Assembly: GCA_032821775.1 (NCBI GenBank)
Contig: JAVLRN010000001.1
Span: forward strand, 1,674,001 to 1,738,000
DNA: 64,000 nt
Reading direction: 5' to 3'
Origin: Sanguinoderma infundibulare
Taxonomy: Eukaryota > Basidiomycota > Agaricomycetes > Polyporales > Polyporaceae
Part shown: positions 20,900-31,721 of the stretch, piece by piece
Layout of the letters: every line of letters starts with the position of its first letter
Position numbering within the stretch: position 1 is the stretch's first letter
Program-made: the position numbers and the translations under genes
The notes under the pieces: generated by a model
Databases searched by the model: none
What the model saw: only the letters and a program-made list of their open reading frames with translations
What the model was told of the DNA's origin: nothing

Positions 20900-22312
20900 T
20901 CTGTGCCTTCCCTCATGTCGACCATAAGAATTCCCCGGGATTTTTGGACTGTACGCCGCGAAGCTTTTGATTGACTTCAAGATAAATCACCCGGATGTGC
21001 ACAAGATGGGCAGCTCCATTACTCCGCGGGATTAGAGAGCGATCCTTCGAATGAATTCCAGCGAAGGCGACCTGGATTTAATTCTCTTCGGATATGCACG
21101 GCGAGAACTTCTCTCCGCGGGGACAGTCACCTTCGCCATCTTCGGCACGGTCCGTTCCATGTTTGCTCGGTGTCAATACGCTCGCTGACCTCGGACAGAG
21201 CTCCGAAATCCTCTCGGTAAAACAAACATTGTCAACGCTCTGTGTCCCTGCCCAACGTTACTGCTGGTCGTATTGGCCATTGGAACTTTCCTCGTCTCCT
21301 TGCCCCGCAAGTTCAACATTCTCGACTATGTCAGCTTATTCAGTGCCGCATTAATCACCATGTGGAATCCTAGCAATGGTCGGGGCTGGAGCGCACCCAG
21401 CTCCAGACCGCGTCATTGCAGCGAATGTGCAGACGAACTTCTATCAACCCTTTCTGGCCATTACCGGACCGGTATGCTAGCCCAGAACCCCTCCGCATTG
21501 TCGCTGAAGTTCTAGGTGGTTCCGCCCACGCAGGTTTGTTACACGTTCCTTCCCACCGCACGGATGAGGGCTAATCTGTACCATACAGAATACTCCATGT
21601 ACGACGTCATGGAATATTCACCACCGCTGACTCGAGGCATCGATCGCACCGACACGTCCTTCATACTCATCTCGGAAATGCGTCGGCCTCGGAATGCCGT
21701 GATGGTATACTGGATCCAGTGGTTTACACGTAGACTGCCGCAGGCGGCCGTAGTGCTGTAACGCAACTACATGCTATGCTGTCTTCAGCGTCGTCGTTTA
21801 CGTGTACATCGGTTGTACTGTTGCATCTCCCGCCATGCTCTCACCGCCTCCTGTCTAGGCGAAGATCACTCCTTCAGCGCGGTCAACTTCCTCATGTACG
21901 TTCGATTCATTATTCATGCCCCATATGCATCGTGTTGACCCATTCCTCGCAGATCTGGTGCCCTCTGCGTCCACGTCCCAGCGAAGCCGGTCATCAATCG
22001 CCTTTTCAGACAGTCGGCACATATATTGGCATACAGGTGATCAGCTGGTTCACATGAGTCCTCCTAGGCTTCCGTCAATTCTTACAAGTGCCGTACCGAT
22101 GGTTTCATACCTTAATGGGATGACGGTTTCAGTATTTGCGTCGTGGTATGCGTATGGCGTTGCCGGCTTCTTTTGGTTACACAACATCTACGTCAAGGGT
22201 GGAAAGGTGGAGGTGGTTCGACACCACATTATTTGCACTCACGATTCTCGCAGGGTCCTTCATTTGCGCGGTAGGAACATCTGCATGTCCCGTCGAGGTG
22301 CTCGTAATCTAA
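20900..22312 (+). pseudogene. Amino acid transporter (Aa_trans / Mtr type) pseudogene
   Basis: Fragments of a fungal neutral amino acid permease occur in the right order but in different frames: GIFGLYAAKLLIDFKINHPDVHKMG (20938-21010), RRELLSAGTVTFAIFG (about 21100), CPTLLLVVLAIGTFLVSLPRKFN and DYVSLFSAALIT (about 21250-21360), AMVGAGAHPAPDRVIAANVQTNFYQPFLAITGP (about 21375-21470), SFILISEMRRPRNAV (about 21655), VVVYVYIGCTVASPAMLSPPPV followed by a stop (about 21790-21860), SRHIYWHT (about 22010), FASWYAYGVAGFFWLHN (about 22135) and TLFALTILAGSFICAVGT to a TAA at 22310. Frameshifts and at least one in-frame stop (TAG at 21857 where the family has Trp) rule out an intact 11-12-helix transporter. 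The order and spacing fit an aged single copy. Confidence 0.8.
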
Positions 22313-23081
22313 CGCCACCACGCCGTATGCTATCCCAAGTAATTATCGCGGTGCCAACAGAAATTGACCAGATGAATGGATACTTGACCTGAGGTTCATG
22401 ACGCTGAGACTGGCTGAGATGTACGGTGGCAATATCGATGCACAGAATTGTACTAGCGCACTTTGGATTCGGAGGCCCGGCGGACATACCATCCACGTCT
22501 ACGTCTAACGCCACCGGGTAGATCTTGTGTATTTTCATCTTCATCTCGCCTGGAGCGGGCTTGGCATGCGCTCTTCACCCTCGATCACACCCACCGCACT
22601 GTGTATCGTGCCCAACATGGGCCGCGAAGGAAGTTCGACTGGAAGTCACAAGACGACGGCCGCCGTTGCGGACGACGCTGCAGTGCCTTTCGGTAAACTT
22701 GACGTACGGCGTTTCGATCCTGACGTCGACGACTTCACTTTGAACGCCGCCACTGCACGGGCTCTGCCCCAAACGAGTATGGCGGCCTGCTCTGCCAGAG
22801 CTCGCTCGAGCCAAGCACCCCGACTCTGGGAGCTCGGACGACACATATGATTTGGCAAACAGGGCCGCTGACGGAAGCACAGCTACCACACCGCATCCGC
22901 GCGCGGCCCACCAACAGCGCTCGGCTTCATTGTCCAAGCCGGCCACGCTCCCCGACGTCGCCCTCCTCAAGTCTCCTCACCTCTCGGACATCGCTCTCTC
23001 TTCACTCGTGCTGTTGTACTTATACCTGGAAGAGTGTGCTATCTGTGTTCTCCTATACGACTTAGAGCACCCTAGCGTGCA
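22313..23081. other. Region upstream of the acyltransferase
   Basis: 769 bp. An open plus-strand frame around 22617-22790 (MGREGSSTGSHKTTAAV onward) looks polar and coding-like but could not be spliced to a neighbour or assigned to a family. The rest should be promoter and 5' UTR of the acyltransferase. Confidence 0.35.
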
Positions 23082-24660
23082 ATGGCCACCATGTCTGAGC
23101 TCCATACGATCCCAATCGCCTCGCGGCCCCCGCGGACATGGGCAAAGGCGGCGCACGGCCTCCTTTGCATGGTCGCCTTCCTCTTTGGATGTCTTATGAC
23201 CAACGGCTGCCAACTTCTCCTCCTCCTCCCGCTGAAGCTCCTTCCATTCCGCCGAGCGCGCAAGCTGTACTACGAAGGCATCCGCTACACCAAGGGGGCG
23301 TTCGGAGCGCTGCTCGGTGCGTCTCCATGTCGCTCGAAGGTCATTGACTCCCCGGGGCTGGAGATCTGAAGCGGCGCGTCGCAACGCAGTGTTGTCCAGC
23401 CAGTGGTTCGGGCCTACCGAGCTCGTGCTCTCGTTTGAGACGGAGGGGCAGGGCAAATTCACCCCTGAAGAGGTCGAAGCTCTCGTGGAGCGAGACGAGC
23501 ACGGGCGGGTGCTCTCGCTTAATTTGCCCAAGAAGACCGTCCTCATCGCGAACCACCAGGTGCGTCCGTCCGATCCTCGCACCACACCCCGCCAGACGAG
23601 CGTGCTCGCGTGACGTGCAGGTCTACGCGGACTGGTGGTACGCTTGGACGCTCGCGTACTTCATGGGCACCCACAAGGACGTCTTCATCGTCCTCAAGAA
23701 GAGCCTCAAATGGGTGCCCGTCCTCGGCTGGGTGCGTCGCGCGCCGGAGTTTCAATGGAACTTTTGACTCACGCCGATCCCGGCCCTGATTGCGACTTCC
23801 AGGGCATGCAGTTCTACAACTTCATCTTCCTTGCGCGCTCGTGGGCCTCCGACCGCCTCCAACTCTCGGCCGGCCTCTCCTGGCTCGCACGCCGGGCCGA
23901 GAAGGAGGACTCGCCCTTCACATTCATTCTGTACCCCGAGGGTACGCTGGTCAGCAAAGACACACGGCCGATCAGCAAGAAGTACGCCGACAAGCTGGGC
24001 ATCGTGCGTATCGACTTCCGCTGCTCGCACGCGTGCCTAAGATGTTTTGCCCCCCAGCCTGACATGACGAACATTCTCTTGCCGCGGTCTACTGGTCTGC
24101 ACTACTCCTTGCGCTCGCTCGCACCACGCATACCCAGCCTCGAGTTGATTGATATCACGATGGCATACCCAGGCGAGTACCTCCGCGGCCGTAAGGGATG
24201 CATGCCTCGCTCATCTCGAAGCACAGGCATTCCATACCTTGGATACGGGCAGTCTTACTATACCCTCCGTTCCATCTTCTGCGACCGCGTTCCCCCGCCC
24301 GCCGTCCATATGCACATCCGCAAGTTCAACGTGAAGCGCGACATACCCATAGGGAACGTCTCGAGCTCTAATCCCGACGTTTTGCCGAACGGCTCCGCGG
24401 ACGGCCCAGTGGGCATCGAGATCCCCAAGACCGAAAGCGATGCCTTCGAGCTCTGGCTTCGGGACCTCTGGCGCGAGAAGGACAAACTTATGAACAGGTT
24501 CCACGAGACGGGCTACCTCAGTGCGGCTGCAGAGTCGAAGACCGGGCCAGCAACGGTCACGCTGCCGGTGCGGCTCAAACATAATTACGAGATTTTTGAC
24601 GCGTTCTGTTTCTTCATTCCCGCGGTCGTTGGTTGGGCTTCATCCAATCGGCGTTGGTAG
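23082..24660 (+). CDS. Lysophospholipid / 1-acyl-glycerol-3-phosphate acyltransferase family protein
   Basis: PlsC-type acyltransferase that would add a fatty acyl chain to a lysophospholipid in the ER. Exons 23082-23316, 23390-23559, 23621-23731, 23803-24003, 24058-24172, 24227-24660 give about 421 residues. An N-terminal hydrophobic span (GLLCMVAFLFGCLMTNGCQLLLLLPL, about 25-50) precedes the catalytic motif NHQVYADWW (His and Asp of HX4D), the acceptor-binding region KKSLKWVPVLGW, the FPEGT-like YPEGT, and a second hydrophobic stretch at the C-terminus (AFCFFIPAVVGW). The pattern is that of the fungal Cst26/Psi1 and animal LCLAT/LPGAT group. The fifth intron is unusual: a GC donor (CCAG/gcgagt, 24173-24226) gives the expected PGIPYLGYG, while an alternative GT donor at 24191 leaves a 36 nt intron and adds six residues. 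A second in-frame ATG three codons downstream (23091) could also be the start. Confidence 0.85.
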
Positions 24661-24915
24661 ACCACTGCATGACAGACTGGATGGTGCTAACGGAATGCTT
24701 GTATTAATGTCGCTAACCGGTTGTGTCCGTGAGAAGCAAGAGGGCTTCGTGTTCATTACAATTACGGAAGGAATTCGTAAGATACTTCGTGACCATGCAG
24801 CAGATGGGAAAGCAGTGCGAGGTGCCGCGAGGCGAGCGTTAAAGGGTTGAAACAGACGAGGTCGGCACACGGAGCGGGGAAGAGGGTAGGAGTGGACGAT
24901 CGTCACGACGGGGGC

Positions 24916-25318
24916 CTACTGCGCGCCAGCCATGGCGCGTTGCTGTTCGACCCTTCGAATGAGGTAGTCACTCGCGTCAAAGAAGCGGCCGACACAGTTT
25001 TCGAGACAGGTCTGCTCCTTTCCAGAGAAGCTGGACGAGATCGAACCGACGCATCTAGACAGGGCAAAGGCGGAAATGATTGGGATCCAGACAGAGCGAG
25101 AACGGGCGGTGAGAAGACGCACTTGTCCCAGCAGAGACTGGTGAGGTTGTGAATTTGGGTTTGGACACGGGCCTGCGCCTGCTCGGTCTCGAGAAACTGC
25201 TCGAGTTCTTTCTGCTCGTGATGCCTCGCGGTCAGCACGGTGCGTCAGGAGAAATGAAACTGCTGTGCGGACCTGAGAAGCGGCGTCAAGCTTGGGGTTC
25301 GTGAGGGCTTCGGACATG
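24916..25318 (-). CDS. TIM8: Mitochondrial small TIM chaperone Tim8
   Basis: Small intermembrane-space chaperone that escorts membrane proteins to the TIM22 translocase. Exons on the minus strand 25318-25274, 25211-25123 and 25054-24916 give 90 residues, the normal size. The twin CX3C motif is visible as CWDKC and CLENC, separated by about 16 residues (VGSISSSFSGKEQT). It is preceded by a helix ELEQFLETEQAQARVQTQIH and followed by VGRFFDASDYLIRRVEQQR. The second intron (donor AA/gtgcgt) splits the Lys codon just before the second Cys of the first motif, so the motif only appears once the splice is made. The gene converges on the acyltransferase (255 bp apart). Confidence 0.92.
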
Positions 25319-27240
25319 GTGGTGTGAAAGCAGGAAAAGAGGATGAGCGGACGCAGCGTGACGTTGCCGTTCCTGAACACGGCGTCCTGCACGTGATTGA
25401 AATGACTGAATGGCGAAGCGCTCAGTAAGAAGGAAAGAAGTGAACAGCGCAGGAATACACGGAAACCCCTCAACCAAGCCTGCTCATCCACCTCCGTGAA
25501 ATTGCACGGGCCGCACACTGTAAGTTATCAGCTCCCGCAGATGGCGGGTGAGAGTCCAGGACCATGTCGACGCTAGAACCACCTGCGGCCGTGCGCAGGA
25601 CCCATTGAGAATCGCAGTCCGTGAAGCCTCCTACGATCATGGGCCTGCAAGACGGGTGGCTTGGAGCAGAGTTAGCTTTGAGGGAGCTCAGGTGGGCCAA
25701 GGGTTCTGGTGAGCCGACAGGGTGCGCGATGCGTGCCGTGAAGCCAATGCCGGAGCCGAGGGTCGAAAACACCCAGAAGTTTATTTCGGCGGGGTCAGAA
25801 GGAGCCCCGAGGCAAAGGGAGCGGTCCGGTAGCACTTATGGCTGTACATGTACAGAGGCCGTACGCCATCTAGGCGCGACGCCAGCCAGGGCAGGGGTTT
25901 CGGAGAAGCTGAGGGAACTTCGTCCTATAGCACGCGAAGCGGCCTCATGCATCGGCTGGAACTCATGGATCGCGAGGGAAATCAGCTGTCGTGGTTTAGG
26001 CCGGTCAGAAAGTGTTTTCGAATGGGGATGGCGGAGGGGTTGGTTTTGTGGTCGGGACCGGGCATCCATGTTGAGGAATCGAGGAGCGGGAGTTCGGGGT
26101 ATCCGTCTTGGACCACATCCGTGGAGATAGATATGGGGTATACCTGGACGGCTGACGCACTTTGTACGTAGCTGGATCTGGACTCGGAGGAAGCTTATGG
26201 ATGGCAGCCCGAAGGCAACACGGTATGGGTGCGGGGTCGACATGACACCATGGGCGTTTTAGATGCGGCGTTCGATCGATTAGCGTGCACGATGGACTGG
26301 AGTTATCGCCTTGATTTCTTCCCGCGGTGTAGGCACGGTTATCGGTTGATCACAGGTCGAGCGAGAGGTCGGGCCAACCGAGGACCGCGCATTTGGGAGA
26401 ACACGTTTATTGTGGTCGATATTGTCGGATTCGGGAGAAGAAATTAGGTAGGTGGCTGTGCGGAGGCCACGAGCGGGCCACAACTGCGTCGACGATTGAG
26501 GAAGATGGAGCGGGAGGAGACAAGGGAGGAGAGCACAAGGGCGAGGCGAAGGTTACCGGTGTGCCAATGAACGATGTTTCCTTTTTGGGGCGGCTGGCGG
26601 CTGGGAGATGCCGAGGCCCTTGTCCTCGGCGCAGGGCAGGACCTGGCTGCATTTTGGAATGCGGGGCTGGTTGGAGAACAAGGCGGATTTGCGTCCGCGA
26701 AGAGAGGGAGTGCGTGCGAAGATCTGGGTGCGATGTGGGGGAGAGTGATGGCGGTGGCCATGGTGGGGCGGGCGACCTGTCGGCGGTTTTTTCGTTGTCG
26801 TTCTCGACGACCATCATCGGGCCGTGCCGTGTGCGAGAAGAGACGGTGGCCGCCCTCGCCTGCCTCTCGTGGCCGCCATTGTCCAGGACCCTTCTCTGCG
26901 TCGCTCTCCCAGCCGGACCCTTTCTGCCATAACGAGCCCTCGTTCATGCGCTGAGTCCTCGGCACTTGCCTCTCGTCCTAGGATTGGATTTTCCGCCACC
27001 CTCCTCGCAGCACATCCCCTCACCCTGGCCCAAATCGATCGTCGAACGCCTCCTGATGACAATCGGAAAGCAAGACTTCTCGACCACCATCCTACACGTG
27101 AGACCCTCGGATTCGAGAAGTCCTGGCTCTCTCTGGGCCACGATAAAAGGCGCATCCACAACCGCAAATCGTCTTGACGCCTCGGGCACTGAGGGTCAGT
27201 ACTTCCGTAATTGCCTCGTGCACCGCTCTTCCTCCTCTTC
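25319..27240. other. 1.9 kb region between TIM8 and Ies1-B
   Basis: Holds both upstream regions (TIM8 to the left, Ies1-B to the right). On the minus strand between about 25480 and 26250 there are coding-like stretches such as VYPISISTDVVQDGYPELPLLD (26145-26080) and STLGSGIGFTARIAHPVG (about 25770-25700), but I could not join them with acceptable introns or name a family. They may be a diverged gene, a relic or chance. The part from 26450 to 27240 shows only overlapping frames on both strands. Confidence 0.35.
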
Positions 27241-29257
27241 ATGGCGTCATCCAGCTCAACAGACCACCGTTACTCTGCCGCCGCCCTCCAAAATATACAG
27301 GGATGGAACATCCACCAGGTCAACACTCCGTACGTCCCTCCCTCCCCCTCCTCCTCCCTCCCTCCCATCTCGTCCCGCTCACGCCCCGCCAGCGCACAAT
27401 ACCTCGGCAGGAAGACCCTACCCATCAAGCGCACTGACGCCGAGCCCTTGACCAGAGAGGACCTCCAGTACGACCTCCTCTACTACATCTTCACCGACCA
27501 CACAAAGGCCTTCATTGACTACCTCGCTCCCGACCAACCCGTCGTCAACTTTTGCGACCTCTATGTCAACGCGCTCTACAACTCCCCCAAGTGCTCCAAG
27601 GTCCTCAAGGACAAAATGGTCGAAACTCCCGCCTTTGCCATCGAGTTTGCAAAGATCGCTCTCCTTACCAACGTGGGCCGAATCAACACGACCATGGCGT
27701 GTGAGTAGAATCAACCCAGCCTCTATTCGCCTCCGTATTCACCGTCAGTCCTCGTTTTCCGCAGTCTTTCCCGAAATGAAGACCGCATTGCGAAGCTACC
27801 ACCCGGTCCCCTCGCTTCAGAAGACCGACGGGAACTTGCAGGATGCCCCTCGGATCAAGAACTGCCTCAAGGCAGCTCTCTTGCCTTTTGAATTCAAGAC
27901 GCCTCCCCCGTCTTCCCCTGGTGAGATCATTGAGAAGACGGTGAGTCGGACCTCACTGGCCGCCAGTCTCCCGGAAAATTTTAACCATCCTTTGCAGCGG
28001 CAGGGTCAGGTTCCCCCAACCAGCGTGGTCAACCTTATCTTCGTCCTGTCCAACTCTAATCACGCGATGGTGAGCTGCGCCGCTTTACAGCATCCGGTAT
28101 AGCCCCTTGACAGACCGTGGAAACCCCAGACGGTCGCTCAGAGGCACTTCGATCCGCCCGTGGAATTCTTGGACCTGTTCCTCCCAATCAATCTTTCGTC
28201 GTCCGACCGCGCCCGGGTGTTCTTGTGGCTCATGTACCACTATCTCCAAGGGCCAGACAAGCCGAACCCCTTCGACGACGACTTCTCCAGGGCCAATCAC
28301 CCCAAGGTGCCTCGCATGCAGAGCCTTACCCGTGAGGAGCAGGCGCTCGAGAACGTCGATCCCTCTGACGAGGTCGAGTGGGGTAAGAAGATGAGCGCGA
28401 CGAGGAGCAAGTTTCTCAAGGAGCTCGTTGACGAAATGGAGATGGAGAAGAGGCGCAAGAAGAACCCCCCTACTCCGCTGCCTCTCCCACAAACCTCATC
28501 CTACTCGAGTAAGCATCCGATATTGTGCCATGTTTCCTCGCCGTTCCGAGCGGGTGATCCTGACCTCTGTTTGATAGTTCAAGAGATGGCCGCGTTCCGG
28601 CAAGCTCGGGCGCAGAGGCATGCAGCATCAGAGGGAGGTACCGGGAGCCGTGGCTCGTCCCATTCTCACGAGGCCCGTTCGCGCGGTCAATCTGGTATGG
28701 GCGAGGCCAGTGCTCGGCCGCTGTTTCACCTAGAGGAGTTTCGAGGTATGTGGCTATCCACGATCGTTGGTTCCTCTGGAGCGTCCCTAAATTCATCGCT
28801 ATTAGGCGACACTTCAGGTGAAGATCCCAGCGCGGAGCGGAGCATGCTGCAGCGTAAGTCCAGTCGTTCACACGCCTCCTCCATTGACTGACGGTCATTC
28901 AGAGGCTTGGCACGTTGTCAATGCTACCGACCCGCTCGACGACTCTGACAAGGAGGAGGACCAGCACGTCCGAGTGGAGTACAGTGAGTACCGCCCTGAC
29001 AACACGCTGTTACCGCGCCGAACCCATATCTCGCCCATCATGTCCATATGAACCGCTAACGGTGCGTGTATTCAGGCCGCCGGCTGCGTGTTCTAGAGCG
29101 CCTGCGAGGGAAAGCGCCAACCCCGGAGCCTGAACTTCAGCCTCACGTTCTGCAGCTCGCCCCTCCTCAGCCGCAGCCCCGTCCGGGTGCGAGCGGCCAC
29201 AGCGAGCAGCCGACCACCTCTACCGGAAGGTTGCAACAGGTTCAATCCTGGCGTTGA
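27241..29257 (+). CDS. Ies1-like INO80 complex subunit, copy B
   Basis: Diverged paralogue of the gene at 7.8-10 kb. Nine exons: 27241-27329, 27393-27700, 27765-27940, 27998-28069, 28130-28508, 28578-28745, 28806-28853, 28903-28983, 29076-29257, about 500 residues, all phases closing. Shared blocks: DAEPLTREDLQYDLLYYIF, DLYVNALYNSPKCSKVLKDK, LLTNVGRINTTMAFFPEMK, TDGNLQDAPRIKNCLK, VPPTSVVNLIFVLSNSNHAM, EFLDLFLPINLSSSDRARVF and YHYLQGP, then AWHVVNATDPLDDSDKEED and RLRGKAPTPEP. Several introns sit at the same codon and phase as in copy A (after TTMA, before the FLDLF exon, before AWHV, before RLR), so the duplicate arose from genomic DNA, not from a retrocopy. The linker is shorter than in A. 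Whether it enters the INO80 complex is not known. Confidence 0.84.
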
Positions 29258-30436
29258 CCAGCAACGTGCATACGCTGTCTGCATCACCTAATCTGGTGGG
29301 TGCCCTCGCGGACTACGTTACTTGCGCACACTTACACGATGTGTAGTGTTCGCTTCCCGCATTCGTGACTGCCTGCTACCCTTCTTGGTCTTGAACGTGC
29401 TTCCCGAATAACCCGCAGCTTGTCCACAACATGTCTCGCTTTTACCCCATCTGCTCGCTACCCGCCTCGTTCGGCTCCCACCCCCAATAGCAGTATCGTA
29501 GGTAATGTTTATGTGCGCCCCGTAATCGCCCGTTATCCATCCGTCCGTCTACCATTTCCAACGTGCGTAGATGTATGTACACTTATTCACGCTACGTTAC
29601 CCCTTGCAAGGCATTCGCGTTGGCGACAATATATCACTATTATATATCCACCATCATTCACACTCCTGCGTTCGCACCGCGGGGGTGACGGACGCCACTG
29701 ACGGGATCTGTGAAGTTCGTTCCACAGCTTTTGTATTGTGCAAATGTGGTTTGTAGGTAAGGGATCGATGCGGGCACAGCCCTTGCATCTTCCGGGGATG
29801 CGGAGTGTAGCAATGCAAGTATTACATCTGGTGGGTGCGATGAAGGAATGTTGGGGAGGTGCGTGCGATGTGGATGAGTGCTGGGGGGAGAAACCTGCTC
29901 CGAGACGGCAAACCGTGACACGGCGGCAAGAGCACGCACAGCCGGAGCTGGCCGGAACTGCGCTACAACTGACGGTGAACGTGTTGTTGTAAATGTTTGT
30001 TGGGGCAGCGCGAAGGGCGCGGTTCGCCCGGGCAGGCTCAGCCGGCCTCGAGCTCCCCGGCCGACTCGGAGTAAAAACGCCAGCATCATCGTACAACACA
30101 CCCCCGGCAGGAAAAGCAAGCGAGGCCCGAACCGGCACGGCTGGGACGAACGTGGAAGGTGAATGCGACAACAAGAAGGGACAACACAGGCCTGAAGTGT
30201 CTAGACAAGGTAGACCAGTAAGTAAGAACGGGGCTTGGGCGAAGAAGAGCGATGTAGCGACACAAAAAATCCCGGGGAATAAGAATACAAGAAGCATCCG
30301 CGTGGCCTCTGACCGTCCACGAGAGGAGGGGGAACATTACGGGTCATGTCATGACGTGTGGATTAGGTAGTAGAGCTGAAGGAAAGAAAGTCGGGTCTGT
30401 CGTTGGATGTGTGTGTGTGATATTTCTTGTGGTGCA
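29258..30436. other. Convergent intergenic region
   Basis: 1.18 kb between the 3' ends of Ies1-B and the Pro-rich gene. A long minus-strand frame crosses 29587-30297 but reads as Cys/Arg/Ser-rich sequence with no domain, so I do not call it. Otherwise 3' UTR and spacer. Confidence 0.4.
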
Positions 30437-31721
30437 TTAGAATGCTCCGGGGAGCTCCAGGATGGGGTGCGCGAATCCGATACGGACTCGCTGGGGCAGC
30501 TCGGGCGGGGCGCTGTGCCTCCGGGTCTTCCGCTCGTTCTCGTCCTCCTGGTCAATCTCGCCCGGGGCGGGAACGGCAATCTGGGGAGGGAGGGTGCGGC
30601 GGCGGAGGCGCGTAAGCATGTTACGTGCAGTACGCTCGCGGGAACCCGCGGTGAACGCCAAGAGGTTCGATTCCGTCAGCTCGACTGGGGAGGACGACGC
30701 GGTACGGGGGACCACCGTGGTCGTGACCTGTAAGCGGGGACTGATGGGAGACCGAGGGGAGGCGGGAGGGAGGCAGGGCGTCGGCTGGGCAATTTCAACC
30801 TTGGGCGCCTCTGGGGCCTCCCTCGATGGGAACCGAAGACGACCGACACCAGCTGGCAGGGCAGGGCGAGCTCCCTTGGCTGGCGGGTGTATCTCAATCT
30901 TCGGCATTTCCTGTTCTGCACGCGCAGACGTTCGGAGGAAAGATGGGAGGCGCACCGACGGGCGTGAAGGGGCCTCGTGTGCTGGCGCCATTACATGGCC
31001 GTTGGAGCTCAACCGGGCAGTAATCTGGTCGAGGGACGGAAGGATCTTCCTTTTAGTGCCTGGTGCCAGTGCAGACGGACGGGGTGCCTTAGGGTGGACA
31101 ACGCCGGGGAGACGGAAGTCTACCTGCTCAACCCAAGGCTGGCAGGTAGAAGAGGTCAAACGACCGAGAGTCAAGGCCTCGAAGACCTCGAGGGGGGACT
31201 CGAGACCGGGTGAAGGCAGCGAGTAGTGGAACACAGCGGGAGACTCGGGAGGGGTGACGGGAATGAGCGTAGCAGAAGGGGATGGCGGGGCCTGCACCTT
31301 GGACAGGAACAGGGCGCGCCGTTCCACTGTGGCGACGTGAGATTAGGGAAACCTGGATGTATTGTTAAAGTCGACACTCACCCTGCTTGCTCTTGTGCAC
31401 CTTCAACGCGATCTCCTTACGGAGATCGGTCGTTCTCTTACTTCCTAACGCAGCGTTCCTCTCGCGCTGAGCTTTCAACAGGGCTTCGAATCTGTCCCTC
31501 TCCAGACCCTTGCCGGACACGGGCGCGTCCTTCGGTCGCAGAGGCGACAGCTGCTTCGACTTCATGTTGCTCGGAGGGGGCGAAAGCAGAGTAGGACGGA
31601 AGCTATCGGAGTCGTCGCTAAGGAAGGTGCACTGGGAGAAAGGAGAGAAAGGCTCTGGCACGGGCTCCTCAGGCGAGGCGAGGGAGATGGAAATTTCGGG
31701 GACGGGGGAGAGGGCGAGCAT
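30437..31721 (-). CDS. Unrecognised Pro/Ser/Arg-rich protein
   Basis: Two exons on the minus strand, 31721-31382 and 31326-30437, joined by a canonical 55 nt intron, give about 409 residues. An acidic, Pro/Ser-rich start (SPVPEISISLASPEEPVPEP) leads to a basic helical stretch KGLERDRFEALLKAQRERNAALGSKRTTDLRKEIALKVHKSK (about 75-115). The second exon is Pro-rich with repeated basic patches and ends FAHPILELPGAF. No catalytic domain or membrane span is seen. The start is uncertain: the frame continues upstream to 31895 and would add a hydrophobic segment (CSLVLVALCVPFLCKQ). Long intron-spanning open frame and codon bias support a real gene; function unknown. Confidence 0.6.

Noticed and set aside
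20900..22312. Idea that the transporter region is functional
   Set aside because: An in-frame stop at a conserved Trp and several frame shifts split conserved helices.
29587..30297. 236-residue minus-strand open frame
   Set aside because: Low-complexity, Cys/Arg-rich translation, no domain, no matching introns; sits in a convergent 3' spacer. Most likely GC-rich chance frame.
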